Assembly: GCF_000621705.1 (NCBI RefSeq)
Contig: NZ_KK211332.1
Span: 412,323 to 476,322, forward strand
Length of the DNA: 64,000 nucleotides
Source of the DNA: Prolixibacter bellariivorans ATCC BAA-1284
GTDB taxonomy: Bacteria; Bacteroidota; Bacteroidia; Bacteroidales; Prolixibacteraceae
Direction: 5' to 3'
Shown here: piece after piece, positions 25,317-34,388 of the stretch
Numbering within the stretch: position 1 is the first letter of the stretch
How the letters are laid out: each line of letters opens with the position of its first letter
The notes under the pieces: generated by a model
Database searches by the model: none
What the model saw: the letters and a program-made list of their open reading frames with translations, nothing else
Told to the model about the DNA's origin: nothing
Position numbers and translations under genes: made by a program

Positions 25317-26741
25317 TTAATGATAATGATTAATCGTCTTATACTTATCAATCAATCGGTTGACATGATCACTTTCCAGGGCTTTCGGACAAAAATCAAA
25401 CAAATCGTGGTACTGACTAAAGTCCTCACTCAACGCCTGTTCCAAATAGTGCATGGCCAGGTGCTCATCGCCGTTTTCCAACAAATACGCGGTCAAACGG
25501 TAATTCAATGTGGCACTTACAACACCTTGCTTTTTGGCTTTCATCAGCGTATCGATTGACATGCCCAGCTGCTCGTATTCGTAATAAAAATCGGCAAACG
25601 AAAGCCAGTTGTCAGAATTATCCACATCCAGCTCGAGTGCTTTCTGGAAAGCTTGCTCAGCTTCTTCGTAGTAATTCAACGTGGAGTTGACTTTACCAAA
25701 CGTGAGCCAAAAATCGGCATTGTCTTCTTCCAGTTTTATGGCCTTCTTCAGGAATACCAGACTTTCCGGTACTTTATCCTCAACCAGTAAAACCACCGAT
25801 GCTCCATACCACGCATCTGCATTGTAAGCATTCAGTTGCAAAGCCTTTTTATAGTAATCGAATGATTCTTTGAATTTGCGCTGATGAAAATAGCATTCAG
25901 CAATGTAACAGTAGGTTTCGTCCGAATCACCATCAATTTTCAGATATTCCTCGTAAGTGGCAATCGCTTCGTCAAGCTTTTCTGCATTAGCAAGCGAATT
26001 GGCCTTATTAAAAAGCGCCGAGGCATAATTGTCATCCAACGCCAGGGCAAAATCATAGGCTTCCACCGCCCTATCGAAGTCGTTTACCCGGTTATAGGCA
26101 ATCCCAAGGTTGTACCAAACAAATTCGGAAAACGGATCCAAATCAAGGTATTTGTTGTAAAACTGAATACACTTGTAACTCTCACCAACCTTGTCGTAAC
26201 TGAAAGCCAAATCGTAAATCACATTTTCGTTTTCCGGATTCTCCTGGTGCGCCTTTTCAAAAAACGGAATGGCCCGGCTGTATTCGCTGTTCTGAATAAA
26301 TGCAACTCCAATACTATACAGTACTTCGTCTTTTTCTTCGTAGGAAAAACGCTCAGCCTCTTCAAAATAATAAGTGGCTTTCGGGCTGTCGCCCAAAAAA
26401 TTGTAGCATGTACCAAGCATTAGCAAAATCTCCGGGTTCGAAGATTCGATTCCTGCGACCATTTCGAGCATCTCCTTCGCCTCTTCCACTTTTCCTTGTG
26501 TCAGTAGAATACGAGCCTGCCGCACCTTGAGTGAAATCGCCTGAGGATGCTGCATCACACCGCTTTCCACCGCCTTTACCGCCTGAGAATGATGTCCCCG
26601 GTCAGTATAATGGTCGATGATATATTCAAATTCGGCCACATCAAAAAACTCAACACGCTCCTCGTGCTGCATCTTCTGATAACGTTCAATTAAGAGAGCA
26701 ATTTCATTGCTTTCGTAGTCGTCCTTAGCTCCTTGTTCCAT
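25317..26741 (-). CDS. Tetratricopeptide-repeat protein
   Basis: A 474-residue soluble protein made of roughly eleven TPR helix pairs, with recurring W-Y-N-L-G-I-A-Y and A-..-A-F-..-A-L-.-L-D patterns between about residues 45 and 440. No signal peptide or membrane segment, so it is cytoplasmic. TPR proteins of this size scaffold protein complexes; no partner can be named. It is 56 bp after the DUF4301 stop on the same strand and has its own terminator. Confidence 0.85.
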   Translation of the reverse strand: MEQGAKDDYESNEIALLIERYQKMQHEERVEFFDVAEFEYIIDHYTDRGHHSQAVKAVESGVMQHPQAISLKVRQARILLTQGKVEEAKEMLEMVAGIESSNPEILLMLGTCYNFLGDSPKATYYFEEAERFSYEEKDEVLYSIGVAFIQNSEYSRAIPFFEKAHQENPENENVIYDLAFSYDKVGESYKCIQFYNKYLDLDPFSEFVWYNLGIAYNRVNDFDRAVEAYDFALALDDNYASALFNKANSLANAEKLDEAIATYEEYLKIDGDSDETYCYIAECYFHQRKFKESFDYYKKALQLNAYNADAWYGASVVLLVEDKVPESLVFLKKAIKLEEDNADFWLTFGKVNSTLNYYEEAEQAFQKALELDVDNSDNWLSFADFYYEYEQLGMSIDTLMKAKKQGVVSATLNYRLTAYLLENGDEHLAMHYLEQALSEDFSQYHDLFDFCPKALESDHVNRLIDKYKTINHYH

Positions 26742-26797
26742 AAAATTTTCCTGTCTGCGTATCTGTTAATAATCCCCAACGCAATATCATCCTCTCC

Positions 26798-28342
26798 CTA
26801 GGAGTTCTGGTGTTCTTCTCTCAATAAATCGTTAACGGTTTTTACCGGATTGAAGGTAATGACCGGTACTTCCACAAAAAGTGTAATCCAGTCGGCCATA
26901 GCTCCGTTCCAAAGCCCCGGAAGCTCTTGCGCCTTCAACGGTTTTCCCTCTTTCGATTTGTGAGAGATAAACCCGGTATTCGGATCGCGGTATTTCAGTA
27001 AGTCAAATTTCTCGCCTTTGCTATTCCGAACTCCGCAGACCAAATCAACCGGATTGAAATGTGTCGATTGTCCGACTATATTTGTTTGTTCCTCATTCTC
27101 TTTATCAATCTGACTCCCTTCTACAATCTGCAACGAAATGGTATTGTCTGCATTGCGTGCCCAAAACGGACCACCGCCCGGTTCACCTTCATTTTTCACC
27201 ATTCCGCAAACTCTGATGGGCCGGTTTAATTTGTTTCTCAGATAAGGAATTAAATCCTCCTTCTCTGTATAATACTGGCTTTCTGCTGGCTCCACACAAA
27301 GTTCCTTCGTCAGAAAATCCGAAATCTCTGCGATGAGTTTATCGGGTACCGCAACACTGGCTTTTTCCAACTCGCGAAGGTAGTTAAAAACCTTTTGCCG
27401 GTAATACATTAATACACCAGCCAATGCTTTTTTATAACGTACGGTCGAGTCTTTTAGTCTGTCAGGCACAACATTATCGATGTTTTTAACAAAGATGATG
27501 TCACTGTCAATATCGTTCAGATTTTCGAGCAAAGCCCCGTGTCCGCCCGGCCTGAATAGTAACGTTCCGTCTGCCTGACGAAACGGTTCGTTCTCAGGTG
27601 ATACAGCTATGGTATCGGTCGATGGCTTTTGTTCCGAAAAACCAATTTCGTAATGCACACCATACTGATGTTCAAATTTTTTAGCGGCTTCATCCGTCTT
27701 TTCTTCAAAGAATGAAAGGTGCTCCGGCGATACCGTGAAATGCAAACTCACTTTATTCCCCGAATCCTTGCCGTACAAGGCGCCTTCCACCATATGTTCC
27801 TCAACCGGCGTTCTGGATACCTTTTCGTATTGATGAAACTGCAACAATCCCTTTGGCAGGAAACCGTAATTCAATCCCTTCTCTGTCAACAGAAATTCCA
27901 GAATCTCCCGATAGGGTAAATGTCCATCGGCGTCTGCCTCTTTCAATTCCTCGGGTAATTGATGGTAAAAAGCGAATTTCGGCAGGTTGTCGAAGAAGGA
28001 TTTTACATCGGAATGCATATCCTCATTCAGCAATGAAATTGCTTGTTCCTGCGATTTTACTGCATCCTGAAAAGCGAAAAGCTTCTGAAACATCCGACTG
28101 GCTGCTCCCGACGCCGGTACAAACTTTTCGATGGCGATTCCCCGGTTGACCTCATGCTCAAAGATGCCGATATACTTTTCAATATGGTTTTCACCGAGCT
28201 GGATAATACCGTCGTTTACAGTGGCCGGGCGAAGGACATTCATGAAAGGAAATCCCTTCTTAAAATTCTCAATTTGATGTTCTACTTCCGGTAATTGGCT
28301 ACCGCGATTACTAATTTGCTGAATATCCTTTTCTGTAAACAT
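26798..28342 (-). CDS. DUF4301 family protein
   Basis: A 514-residue soluble protein from the ATG at 28342; the longer frame begins at a TTG. It carries the DUF4301 signature V-P-A-S-G-A-A-S-R-M-F near residue 76, G-G-H-G-A-L-L and W-A-R-N. Parts resemble nucleotidyltransferase glycine-rich loops, but function is undetermined. The family occurs mainly in Bacteroidota. A -7 box TATCTTTA on the minus strand at 28366-28373 supports this start. The divergent TIGR01212 gene shares the upstream region. Confidence 0.88.
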   Translation of the reverse strand: MFTEKDIQQISNRGSQLPEVEHQIENFKKGFPFMNVLRPATVNDGIIQLGENHIEKYIGIFEHEVNRGIAIEKFVPASGAASRMFQKLFAFQDAVKSQEQAISLLNEDMHSDVKSFFDNLPKFAFYHQLPEELKEADADGHLPYREILEFLLTEKGLNYGFLPKGLLQFHQYEKVSRTPVEEHMVEGALYGKDSGNKVSLHFTVSPEHLSFFEEKTDEAAKKFEHQYGVHYEIGFSEQKPSTDTIAVSPENEPFRQADGTLLFRPGGHGALLENLNDIDSDIIFVKNIDNVVPDRLKDSTVRYKKALAGVLMYYRQKVFNYLRELEKASVAVPDKLIAEISDFLTKELCVEPAESQYYTEKEDLIPYLRNKLNRPIRVCGMVKNEGEPGGGPFWARNADNTISLQIVEGSQIDKENEEQTNIVGQSTHFNPVDLVCGVRNSKGEKFDLLKYRDPNTGFISHKSKEGKPLKAQELPGLWNGAMADWITLFVEVPVITFNPVKTVNDLLREEHQNS

Positions 28343-28365
28343 AATCAACCAGTTACTTTAGTGGC

Positions 28366-28373
28366 TAAAGATA
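28366..28373 (-). promoter_or_regulatory. DUF4301 promoter -7 box (TATCTTTA)
   Basis: Seven of eight bases match TAnnTTTG. It is 23 bp before the ATG at 28342, predicting a short 5' leader. Confidence 0.5.
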
Positions 28374-28453
28374 GAAAAAGGTTTAAAAAATAAAAACGAA
28401 TTAACCCTTCCGGAACCTTAAGTTATCAAGAAGAAATGAACCGTTAGACATAA

Positions 28454-28492
28454 TTTTAGAACTGTTCTAAAAACAAATAACCCCTATCTTTG
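28454..28492 (+). promoter_or_regulatory. Promoter of the TIGR01212 gene with an operator-like palindrome
   Basis: TATCTTTG (28485-28492) is an exact TAnnTTTG -7 box only 5 bp before the ATG at 28498, so the transcript may be leaderless or nearly so. TTTTAGAACTGTTCTAAAA (28454-28472) is a perfect 9-bp inverted repeat with one central base and covers the -33 region, an arrangement typical of a repressor operator. Confidence 0.65.
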
Positions 28493-28497
28493 CGACC

Positions 28498-29463
28498 ATG
28501 ACAGCTGATGCACAAACGAACAGGAATTTTCCCTGGGGACATCAACGGAGATACAACGATTTTCCTACCTTTTTCAGGCGCAAATTTAATGAAAGGGTTC
28601 AGAAAATCTCAATCGATGCCGGATTTACCTGTCCCAACCGTGATGGAAGCCGTGGAACCGGCGGTTGCACTTACTGCAATAACAAAACCTTCAAACCTAT
28701 GTACTGTCAGCTGGAAAATAGTGTTACCAGTCAGCTGGAAGAAGGCATACAGTTCTTTCGCAAGAAATACGAAAGCATCAAATTTCTGGCCTATTTTCAA
28801 GCGTACTCCAATACGTATGCACCTGTAAAAGATCTCCGGAAATTGTATGATGAAGCCCTGGCCTATCCTGGTGTTATCGGTTTGGTTATTGCCACAAGGC
28901 CCGATTGCCTCAACAATGACGTGCTCGACTTTTTACAGGAACTTTCGGAAAAGTATTATGTGATGGTAGAATTGGGCATCGAATCGGTGCAGGATCGTAC
29001 GCTTGAAGCCGTCAATCGTGGCCATGCCTGGGAAGAATCCGTCAGAGCGTTGGAAGAAACATCACGAAGAGGCATTCACAATTGTGCGCACATGATTCTC
29101 GGGCTTCCGGGTGAAAGCCGTGACGAAATACTGGAACAGGCCGATGTCATTTCCCGGTTGCCGGTGGAAAACCTGAAATTACATCAGTTGCAAATTCACA
29201 AAGGTACGTTCATGGCCAAACAGTATGCCGACACACCGGACATGTTCCACCTGTTTTCAGTGGAAGAATATCGCGAATTGGTTGTCGATTACCTCGAACG
29301 GTTGAATCCGCATATCATCGTTGAACGATTTGTCAGTTCGGCACCAGCCGATTTGCTTATTGCACCTCGATGGGGATTGAAAAATTTCGAGTTTGTTGCC
29401 AAGGTAGAAAAGCGCCTGGAAGAAAGAGATACCTGGCAGGGGCGTCTTTTCCAGAAAGCTTAA
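28498..29463 (+). CDS. TIGR01212 family radical SAM protein (YhcC-like)
   Basis: A 321-residue radical SAM enzyme. The iron-sulfur cysteines are in F-T-C-P-N-R-D-G and G-G-C-T-Y-C-N at about 42-61, the spacing used by the TIGR01212/YhcC branch, which departs from CxxxCxxC. The N-terminal R-R-Y-N-D-F-P-T-F-F-R-R-K-F-N-E-R-V-Q-K is also typical. Chemistry is unknown beyond radical SAM activity. It converges on the ygiQ-like gene: the two stop codons overlap by 4 bp (29460-29463). Confidence 0.93.
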   Translation: MTADAQTNRNFPWGHQRRYNDFPTFFRRKFNERVQKISIDAGFTCPNRDGSRGTGGCTYCNNKTFKPMYCQLENSVTSQLEEGIQFFRKKYESIKFLAYFQAYSNTYAPVKDLRKLYDEALAYPGVIGLVIATRPDCLNNDVLDFLQELSEKYYVMVELGIESVQDRTLEAVNRGHAWEESVRALEETSRRGIHNCAHMILGLPGESRDEILEQADVISRLPVENLKLHQLQIHKGTFMAKQYADTPDMFHLFSVEEYRELVVDYLERLNPHIIVERFVSSAPADLLIAPRWGLKNFEFVAKVEKRLEERDTWQGRLFQKA

Positions 29464-31430
29464 CGCCGCTTTTTTGATGGCTTTCTTCTTTTCGGTTGCT
29501 CTCTTTTTTTCCCGGAAGGCAGTGGTTGTGCATCAAACAACCGTTTCTCCAGGTCAGGCCGGTTAAGTCGCTGTAACTCCTGTTTTAGCGAGTTTCGGTA
29601 TTCCTTTTTGTACCAAAAGAAAAATTTTCTTTGTGCCAGTTTCTCCTTCTCCGTTCGGGGTACGAATACCTTTTCAAGTGTATAGGGATGGTATCCCGAA
29701 TAATAAATTACCGTCGCAACCGTCATGGGCGTAGGGGTAAAATCCTGTACCTGCTCCAGTTTGAAATCCAAATCCTTTGTTTCGGCTGCCAGCTCAGCCA
29801 TCGCTTCAAGCGAACTTCCCGGGTGACTGGAAATGAAGTAAGGAATCAACTGCTGATTTAGTCCCTCTTTCCGGTTGACCGTATGAAAAAAGGCTGTTAA
29901 CCGACGAAACAACTCAAACGAAGGTTTACGCATTACATTCAGCACTTCGTCCGAAGTGTGTTCGGGCGCTACTTTCAGGCGGCCGGAAACATGATGCCGG
30001 ATCACTTCGCGCAAATATTCCAGATTCCCTTCATCTTTTTTTGCATCCCCGGTTTCATGGAAAGCCAAATCGTAACGAATGCCGCTACCGATGAACGCTT
30101 TTTTTACTCCGGAAAAACCAGCAACTCTTTGATACAATCCGGTTAACGGACGGTGATCGGTTTCCAGGTTTTTGCAAACCGATGGATAAATACACGAAGG
30201 CCGTTTGCACTGTCGGCAAAGCTCCAAGTCCTTACCTGCCATGCGATACATATTGGCTGAAGGACCGCCCACATCGGAAATATTTCCTTTGAAATCGGGC
30301 ATGTTCACGACGGCTTCTACCTCTTTCATCACCGATTTCTCGGAACGGGAAACCACAAACTTCCCCTGGTGCGCTGAAATGGTGCAAAATGAGCAGCCCC
30401 CAAAACATCCGCGATGAATGTTAATGGAATGCCGGATCATTTCGTAGGCCGGAATTGCTCCTTTTCCGTTGTAACGAGGATGGGGCAACCGGGTAAACAG
30501 CAAATCGTATACCTGATCGATTTCCTTGGTGGAAAGCGGCGGCCACGGCGGATTAACGACTATCTGCCGGTTCCCAATCTGCTGAATCAGTTTCTTCGCC
30601 TGCCACCTGTTGGATTCTTCTTCGATGTACCGAAAATTAGCAGCAAACTTCTTTTTATCCGTCAGACACGCCTCATGCGCATTCAGGTCAAGCGCTTCCC
30701 AATCGGATTTGGTGGCATAATTTTCTCCCGACGGAAGAATAAAAGCGGTTTGTGGAATATTGGTCAACGATTGTACCGGAACGCCACGTTGTACCAATCG
30801 CGCAAATTCGGAAATGGATTTTTCGGCCATGCCATAAAAAAGCAAATCGGCACCACTCTCTTCCAGTATTCCCGGTTTGAGTTTATCCGACCAGTAATCG
30901 TAATGGCTCAGGCGGCGCAATGATGCTTCAATTCCTCCCAACACCACGGGAACTTCGGGATAAAGTTTTTTGAGAATATTGGAGTAAACGACCGAAGCAT
31001 AATCAGGACGGGCACCTGCTCTGCCTCCCGGCGTATAAGCGTCGTTGGAACGACGGCGGCGATTTGCCGTGTAGTGATTCACCATCGAATCCATATTTCC
31101 GGCGGTAACGCCAAAAAACAAACGAGGTTCACCCAGTTTTTTGAAGTCACGTAAATCGTCCGTCCAATTGGGTTGCGGCACAACGGCCACCCGCAATCCG
31201 GCAGCTTCCAGGATGCGCCCGATAACCGCCGCCCCAAACGACGGATGGTCCACATACGCATCACCGGTAAACAGGATAACATCTGGTGCATCCCATCCCA
31301 ATGCCTTCATCTCTTTCGCAGAGGTCGGCAACCATCCGGACGAATCCGTTTTATTCAAATACTGACTCAAATTGCTGCTTTTGCGGGCAAAGTTACACTT
31401 TTCAGCATGCACATTCTCAAATGCCTTCAT
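29460..31430 (-). CDS. YgiQ family radical SAM protein
   Basis: A 656-residue protein. The N-terminal region has L-F-T-G-D-A-Y-V-D-H-P-S-F-G, the UPF0313/YgiQ hallmark, the central radical SAM motif reads C-F-G-G-C-S-F-C in the canonical CxxxCxxC spacing, and a very basic tail (K-K-R-E-Q-P-K-R-R-K-P-S-K-K-R-R) closes the protein, as in other family members. Function unknown. The ATG at 31430 is kept, but a start a few codons further in cannot be excluded, since family similarity begins around residue 33 (W-L-P-T). Confidence 0.93.
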   Translation of the reverse strand: MKAFENVHAEKCNFARKSSNLSQYLNKTDSSGWLPTSAKEMKALGWDAPDVILFTGDAYVDHPSFGAAVIGRILEAAGLRVAVVPQPNWTDDLRDFKKLGEPRLFFGVTAGNMDSMVNHYTANRRRRSNDAYTPGGRAGARPDYASVVYSNILKKLYPEVPVVLGGIEASLRRLSHYDYWSDKLKPGILEESGADLLFYGMAEKSISEFARLVQRGVPVQSLTNIPQTAFILPSGENYATKSDWEALDLNAHEACLTDKKKFAANFRYIEEESNRWQAKKLIQQIGNRQIVVNPPWPPLSTKEIDQVYDLLFTRLPHPRYNGKGAIPAYEMIRHSINIHRGCFGGCSFCTISAHQGKFVVSRSEKSVMKEVEAVVNMPDFKGNISDVGGPSANMYRMAGKDLELCRQCKRPSCIYPSVCKNLETDHRPLTGLYQRVAGFSGVKKAFIGSGIRYDLAFHETGDAKKDEGNLEYLREVIRHHVSGRLKVAPEHTSDEVLNVMRKPSFELFRRLTAFFHTVNRKEGLNQQLIPYFISSHPGSSLEAMAELAAETKDLDFKLEQVQDFTPTPMTVATVIYYSGYHPYTLEKVFVPRTEKEKLAQRKFFFWYKKEYRNSLKQELQRLNRPDLEKRLFDAQPLPSGKKREQPKRRKPSKKRR

Positions 31431-31495
31431 TTTTACATTTTCGAGACAGAATGGTTACATCTTCGAAGAACATGTTGCTCAAGAACCATTTTTTT

Positions 31496-31503
31496 TATCT
31501 TTG
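31496..31503 (+). promoter_or_regulatory. Promoter -7 box (TATCTTTG) of the bifunctional acyltransferase
   Basis: Exact TAnnTTTG match 29 bp before the ATG at 31532. It supports the short start rather than an upstream start inside the divergent gene. Confidence 0.65.
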
Positions 31504-31531
31504 GCTCAACCTAGCACATGTTAAATTAACC

Positions 31532-33346
31532 ATGGGAATCGTTAGCTCTAAAGATCTGGTCAAAGCCAGTCCATTCATCCAATATCTTGGAGGCGAGTAT
31601 TTTGCCAAATTCCTAATGCACCTCCTTCGCTTCAATGAGTTAAATACACTCTACGACGAGATTGGAAATAAATCAGGGATTGAATTCGTCGATGCCTTAA
31701 TTGATTATCTCGACATCCATCTGGAATTTAATCCACAGGATCTGGAACGCATTCCTGCAACCGGTGGATTAATTACCGTCTCGAACCATCCGTTTGGCGG
31801 CATCGATGGCATTTTGCTCATCAAGCTATTGTCGATGGTTCGCCAAGATCAGAAGGTACTGGCCAACTTTTTGCTGAAGAAGGTTGGGCCAATCAGTGAG
31901 TTCTTTTTCGCTGTTAACCCGTTTGAGAATATGCCGGAAGCCGGCTCCAGTGTCAGCGGAATGAAAGCTGCAATAGACCACATTCGTGAAGGTGGTGTGC
32001 TCAGTATTTTCCCTGCCGGGGAAGTATCAACCAACTACAACTCGGCCAATTTTATTGCCGATCGGGAATGGTTGTATCCGGCCATCAAATTCATCCGAAA
32101 ATCGGATGCGCCGGTGGTTCCCATCTTTTTTCACGGAACCAACAGCCGGATGTTCCACTGGCTGGGACGCATTCATCCGACCCTCCGAACCGCACGACTC
32201 GCGTCCGAATTGTTGAACAAGAAAGGGAAAACCATTAAGGTACGTATCGGCAATCCCATTCCCGTAAAGGAGCAACATTCCTTCACCGATATTCACCAGT
32301 ATGGCCGGTATCTTCGGTCAAAAACCTACTGTCTGGATACCGGATTGGAAGTCAAGCGCTTTTTCAACTATTCGCTGAAAAGAAAACCCAAACCGGAAGA
32401 AATCATCGCACCAGCTTCCAAAGAAGCAATTCTGGAAGAGGTTCGCAACCTCCATTCCGATTTCCGGCTCTTCGATATCAAGAACTATTCAATCTTCTGC
32501 GCTCCATCGGAGGTGATGCCCAATATTCTTCACGAAATCGGGCGGCAACGCGAAATCACCTTCCGGGAAGTGGGCGAAGGCACCAACCGGGCCACCGACC
32601 TCGACGAATTTGACCTGTACTACAATCAAATGTTCATTTGGGACCGGGATGAAGAGAAGATAGTAGGCGCATACAGAATTGGGAAAGGTGCAGATATCCT
32701 GCAGCAGTTTGGTGTCCAGGGATTTTATTCCCAAAGCCTTTTCCGGATGAAAAAAGGTTTCAAAGACACGCTAAACCAATCGCTTGAACTGGGCCGTTCG
32801 TTCATTGTAAAAGAATACCAACGCAAACCGCTTCCACTGTTTCTTCTTTGGAAAGGAATCCTGTATTTTCTTCTCCGTAATCCGGAATACCGATATTTAC
32901 TGGGACCGGTGAGCATCAGCAGCACCTATTCCGATAAATCGAAGGAATTGATCATTCGGTACATCATGGCCAATTTTTACGATTACAAAAGGGCCAAACA
33001 TATTCGCCCACGAAATCGGCACAAAGTAACCACCCATGATGAAAATCTGAATGTGGCGCTGGAGAATATGACTGATGATATCCGTTCACTGGATAGATTC
33101 ATTGGCGACATTGATGAATACAACAAAGGGTTGCCGGTACTGCTGAAAAAATACCTCGGACTGAATGCCAAAATTATCGGGTTTAATGTCGATCCGAAAT
33201 TCAATAACTGCCTCGATGGCCTGATTGTGCTCGACTTGTTCGATGTTCCGCAGGAAACCATTGTGTCACTATCGAAAGAAGCCAACGATATGAGTATCCT
33301 GGAACGGTTTTATTCCAATACCGAAACAGACAAAGCAAAAGACTAA
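31532..33346 (+). CDS. Bifunctional acyltransferase (PlsC-like plus OlsB/GNAT-like), probable aminolipid synthase (GlsF/OlsF type)
   Basis: A 604-residue protein. The N-terminal half (about 1-300) is a PlsC-type acyltransferase with S-N-H-P-F-G-G-I-D and an F-P-A-G-E motif. The C-terminal half (about 310-560) resembles OlsB/hemolysin-type N-acyltransferases, with R-E-V-G-E-G-T-N, L-D-E-F-D and I-V-G-A-Y-R-I-G. Fusion of an N-acyl and an O-acyl transferase is the layout of OlsF and of the Flavobacterium GlsF, which make ornithine or glycine lipids. Such non-phosphorus membrane lipids are common in Bacteroidota. Which amino acid is used cannot be told. Confidence 0.82.
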   Translation: MGIVSSKDLVKASPFIQYLGGEYFAKFLMHLLRFNELNTLYDEIGNKSGIEFVDALIDYLDIHLEFNPQDLERIPATGGLITVSNHPFGGIDGILLIKLLSMVRQDQKVLANFLLKKVGPISEFFFAVNPFENMPEAGSSVSGMKAAIDHIREGGVLSIFPAGEVSTNYNSANFIADREWLYPAIKFIRKSDAPVVPIFFHGTNSRMFHWLGRIHPTLRTARLASELLNKKGKTIKVRIGNPIPVKEQHSFTDIHQYGRYLRSKTYCLDTGLEVKRFFNYSLKRKPKPEEIIAPASKEAILEEVRNLHSDFRLFDIKNYSIFCAPSEVMPNILHEIGRQREITFREVGEGTNRATDLDEFDLYYNQMFIWDRDEEKIVGAYRIGKGADILQQFGVQGFYSQSLFRMKKGFKDTLNQSLELGRSFIVKEYQRKPLPLFLLWKGILYFLLRNPEYRYLLGPVSISSTYSDKSKELIIRYIMANFYDYKRAKHIRPRNRHKVTTHDENLNVALENMTDDIRSLDRFIGDIDEYNKGLPVLLKKYLGLNAKIIGFNVDPKFNNCLDGLIVLDLFDVPQETIVSLSKEANDMSILERFYSNTETDKAKD

Positions 33347-33721
33347 AAGCAGCTTAGCGATACAAAAAAGAAGCCGCCTCTTTTTTCCAAGAATCACCAC
33401 TTGTTCTTCAAGAGTATACAGACCTCGTTTAAAACAGATCCGTACGTTTTCGCAATGAGGTCCCGATCTTTTTCCAACGAGATCGGGACTTTGTTGAAAG
33501 AAGGTCCTTATCTTTTTTAAAAAAGTCCGGACTTTATTTTAAAAAATACGGACTTCCTAAAATTACGTCTTGATCTTTTACAAAAACATCAAGACCTTTT
33601 GGCGAAAATGCTTAAGTATTTTGTCTGAAATGTCTTGACGTTTTCAAATTATGTCTTGATGTATTAAAATAAAGTCTTGACAATTTTTATTTATGTCCTG
33701 ATGTTTTACCCAAATGAATAC
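33347..33721. repeat. Gene-free region with a phased 21-bp tandem array
   Basis: From about 33420 to 33715 runs a degenerate array of about 14 units with consensus GTCYYGAYnTTTT plus an A/T-rich half. Clear unit starts are 33460, 33504, 33525, 33567, 33632, 33653, 33674 and 33695; the last four are exactly 21 bp apart and most others fit the same register within 1-2 bp. Some units are inverted (GATCGGGAC, CATCAAGAC). 21 bp equals two helical turns, so the T-tracts lie on one face of the helix. The array sits between two convergent genes. Confidence 0.75.
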
Positions 33722-33768
33722 TAAAAAAGAGTCTGTCCAAAAAGCAAATGGACAGACTCTTTCTTTTA
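33722..33768. terminator. Bidirectional terminator between the acyltransferase and iorB
   Basis: Perfect 11-bp stem AGAGTCTGTCC/GGACAGACTCT with loop AAAAAGCAAAT. On the minus strand it is followed by TTTTTTAG, on the plus strand by TTCTTTT. It lies 15-25 bp after the iorB stop codon. Confidence 0.88.
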
Positions 33769-33782
33769 TATGGAACTAATAT

Positions 33783-34364
33783 CTATCGGTTGGCTTCCGC
33801 GAACTTTCTTCCTGCCCGCAAAGCTTCCAGGTTAAGATTGACAATGGCCTCCCCTTTCCGTGTAAAGATTTTGCGAATTCCATTTTCAATAAGTTCGAAT
33901 GGAATATCGATAAACGGTGAAGCAGCTCCCAGCATCACCATGTTCGATGCGCGTGAATTTCCCACTTCTTTGGCCACTTTATCGGCATCGATAGCAATGT
34001 GATGTGGTTGTTTTTTTACTTCGCCCAACACCTTTTCCATTTCCGGATAATCCGGAATATTCACAAAAGGCGTGGTATTGGTCACCACATAGCCTTTTTT
34101 CGACAGGAAAGGTAGATAGCGCAGTGATTCCATCGGCTCGACCGAGAGAATGATATCGGCTTCTCCGGTAGGAATTAAATCCGAATAAATGGGATTGTCA
34201 GACAATCGCAGATACGACTGAACGGCTCCTCCACGCTGACTCATTCCGTGCGTTTCGGCCTGTTTCAGGTATAAATCGTTTTCAACGGCAGCCATTCCCA
34301 GCACAGCGGCAATCGACAAAATGCCCTGTCCGCCAACGCCTGCCAATACAATATCACATTTCAT
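33783..34364 (-). CDS. iorB: Indolepyruvate ferredoxin oxidoreductase, beta subunit
   Basis: A 193-residue protein of the gamma-domain type of 2-oxoacid:ferredoxin oxidoreductases. The N-terminal G-V-G-G-Q-G-I-L is the family hallmark, followed by E-T-H-G-M-S-Q-R-G-G-A-V. It pairs with IorA to oxidise aryl pyruvates (from aromatic amino acid transamination) to aryl-acetyl-CoA, or the reverse, with ferredoxin. It lies 24 bp after the iorA stop codon on the same strand and ends at a strong terminator. Confidence 0.94.
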   Translation of the reverse strand: MKCDIVLAGVGGQGILSIAAVLGMAAVENDLYLKQAETHGMSQRGGAVQSYLRLSDNPIYSDLIPTGEADIILSVEPMESLRYLPFLSKKGYVVTNTTPFVNIPDYPEMEKVLGEVKKQPHHIAIDADKVAKEVGNSRASNMVMLGAASPFIDIPFELIENGIRKIFTRKGEAIVNLNLEALRAGRKFAEANR

Positions 34365-34388
34365 ATGCTTAAAAATTTTTCGGTTTGA

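Noticed and set aside
31286-31531. N-terminal extension of the bifunctional acyltransferase
   Set aside because: It overlaps the divergent ygiQ-type gene, and an exact -7 box lies at 31496-31503, immediately before the ATG at 31532.
33420-33715. 21-bp array as CRISPR or as a coding repeat
   Set aside because: Units are adjacent and degenerate, several are inverted, and no ORF of credible length crosses them.
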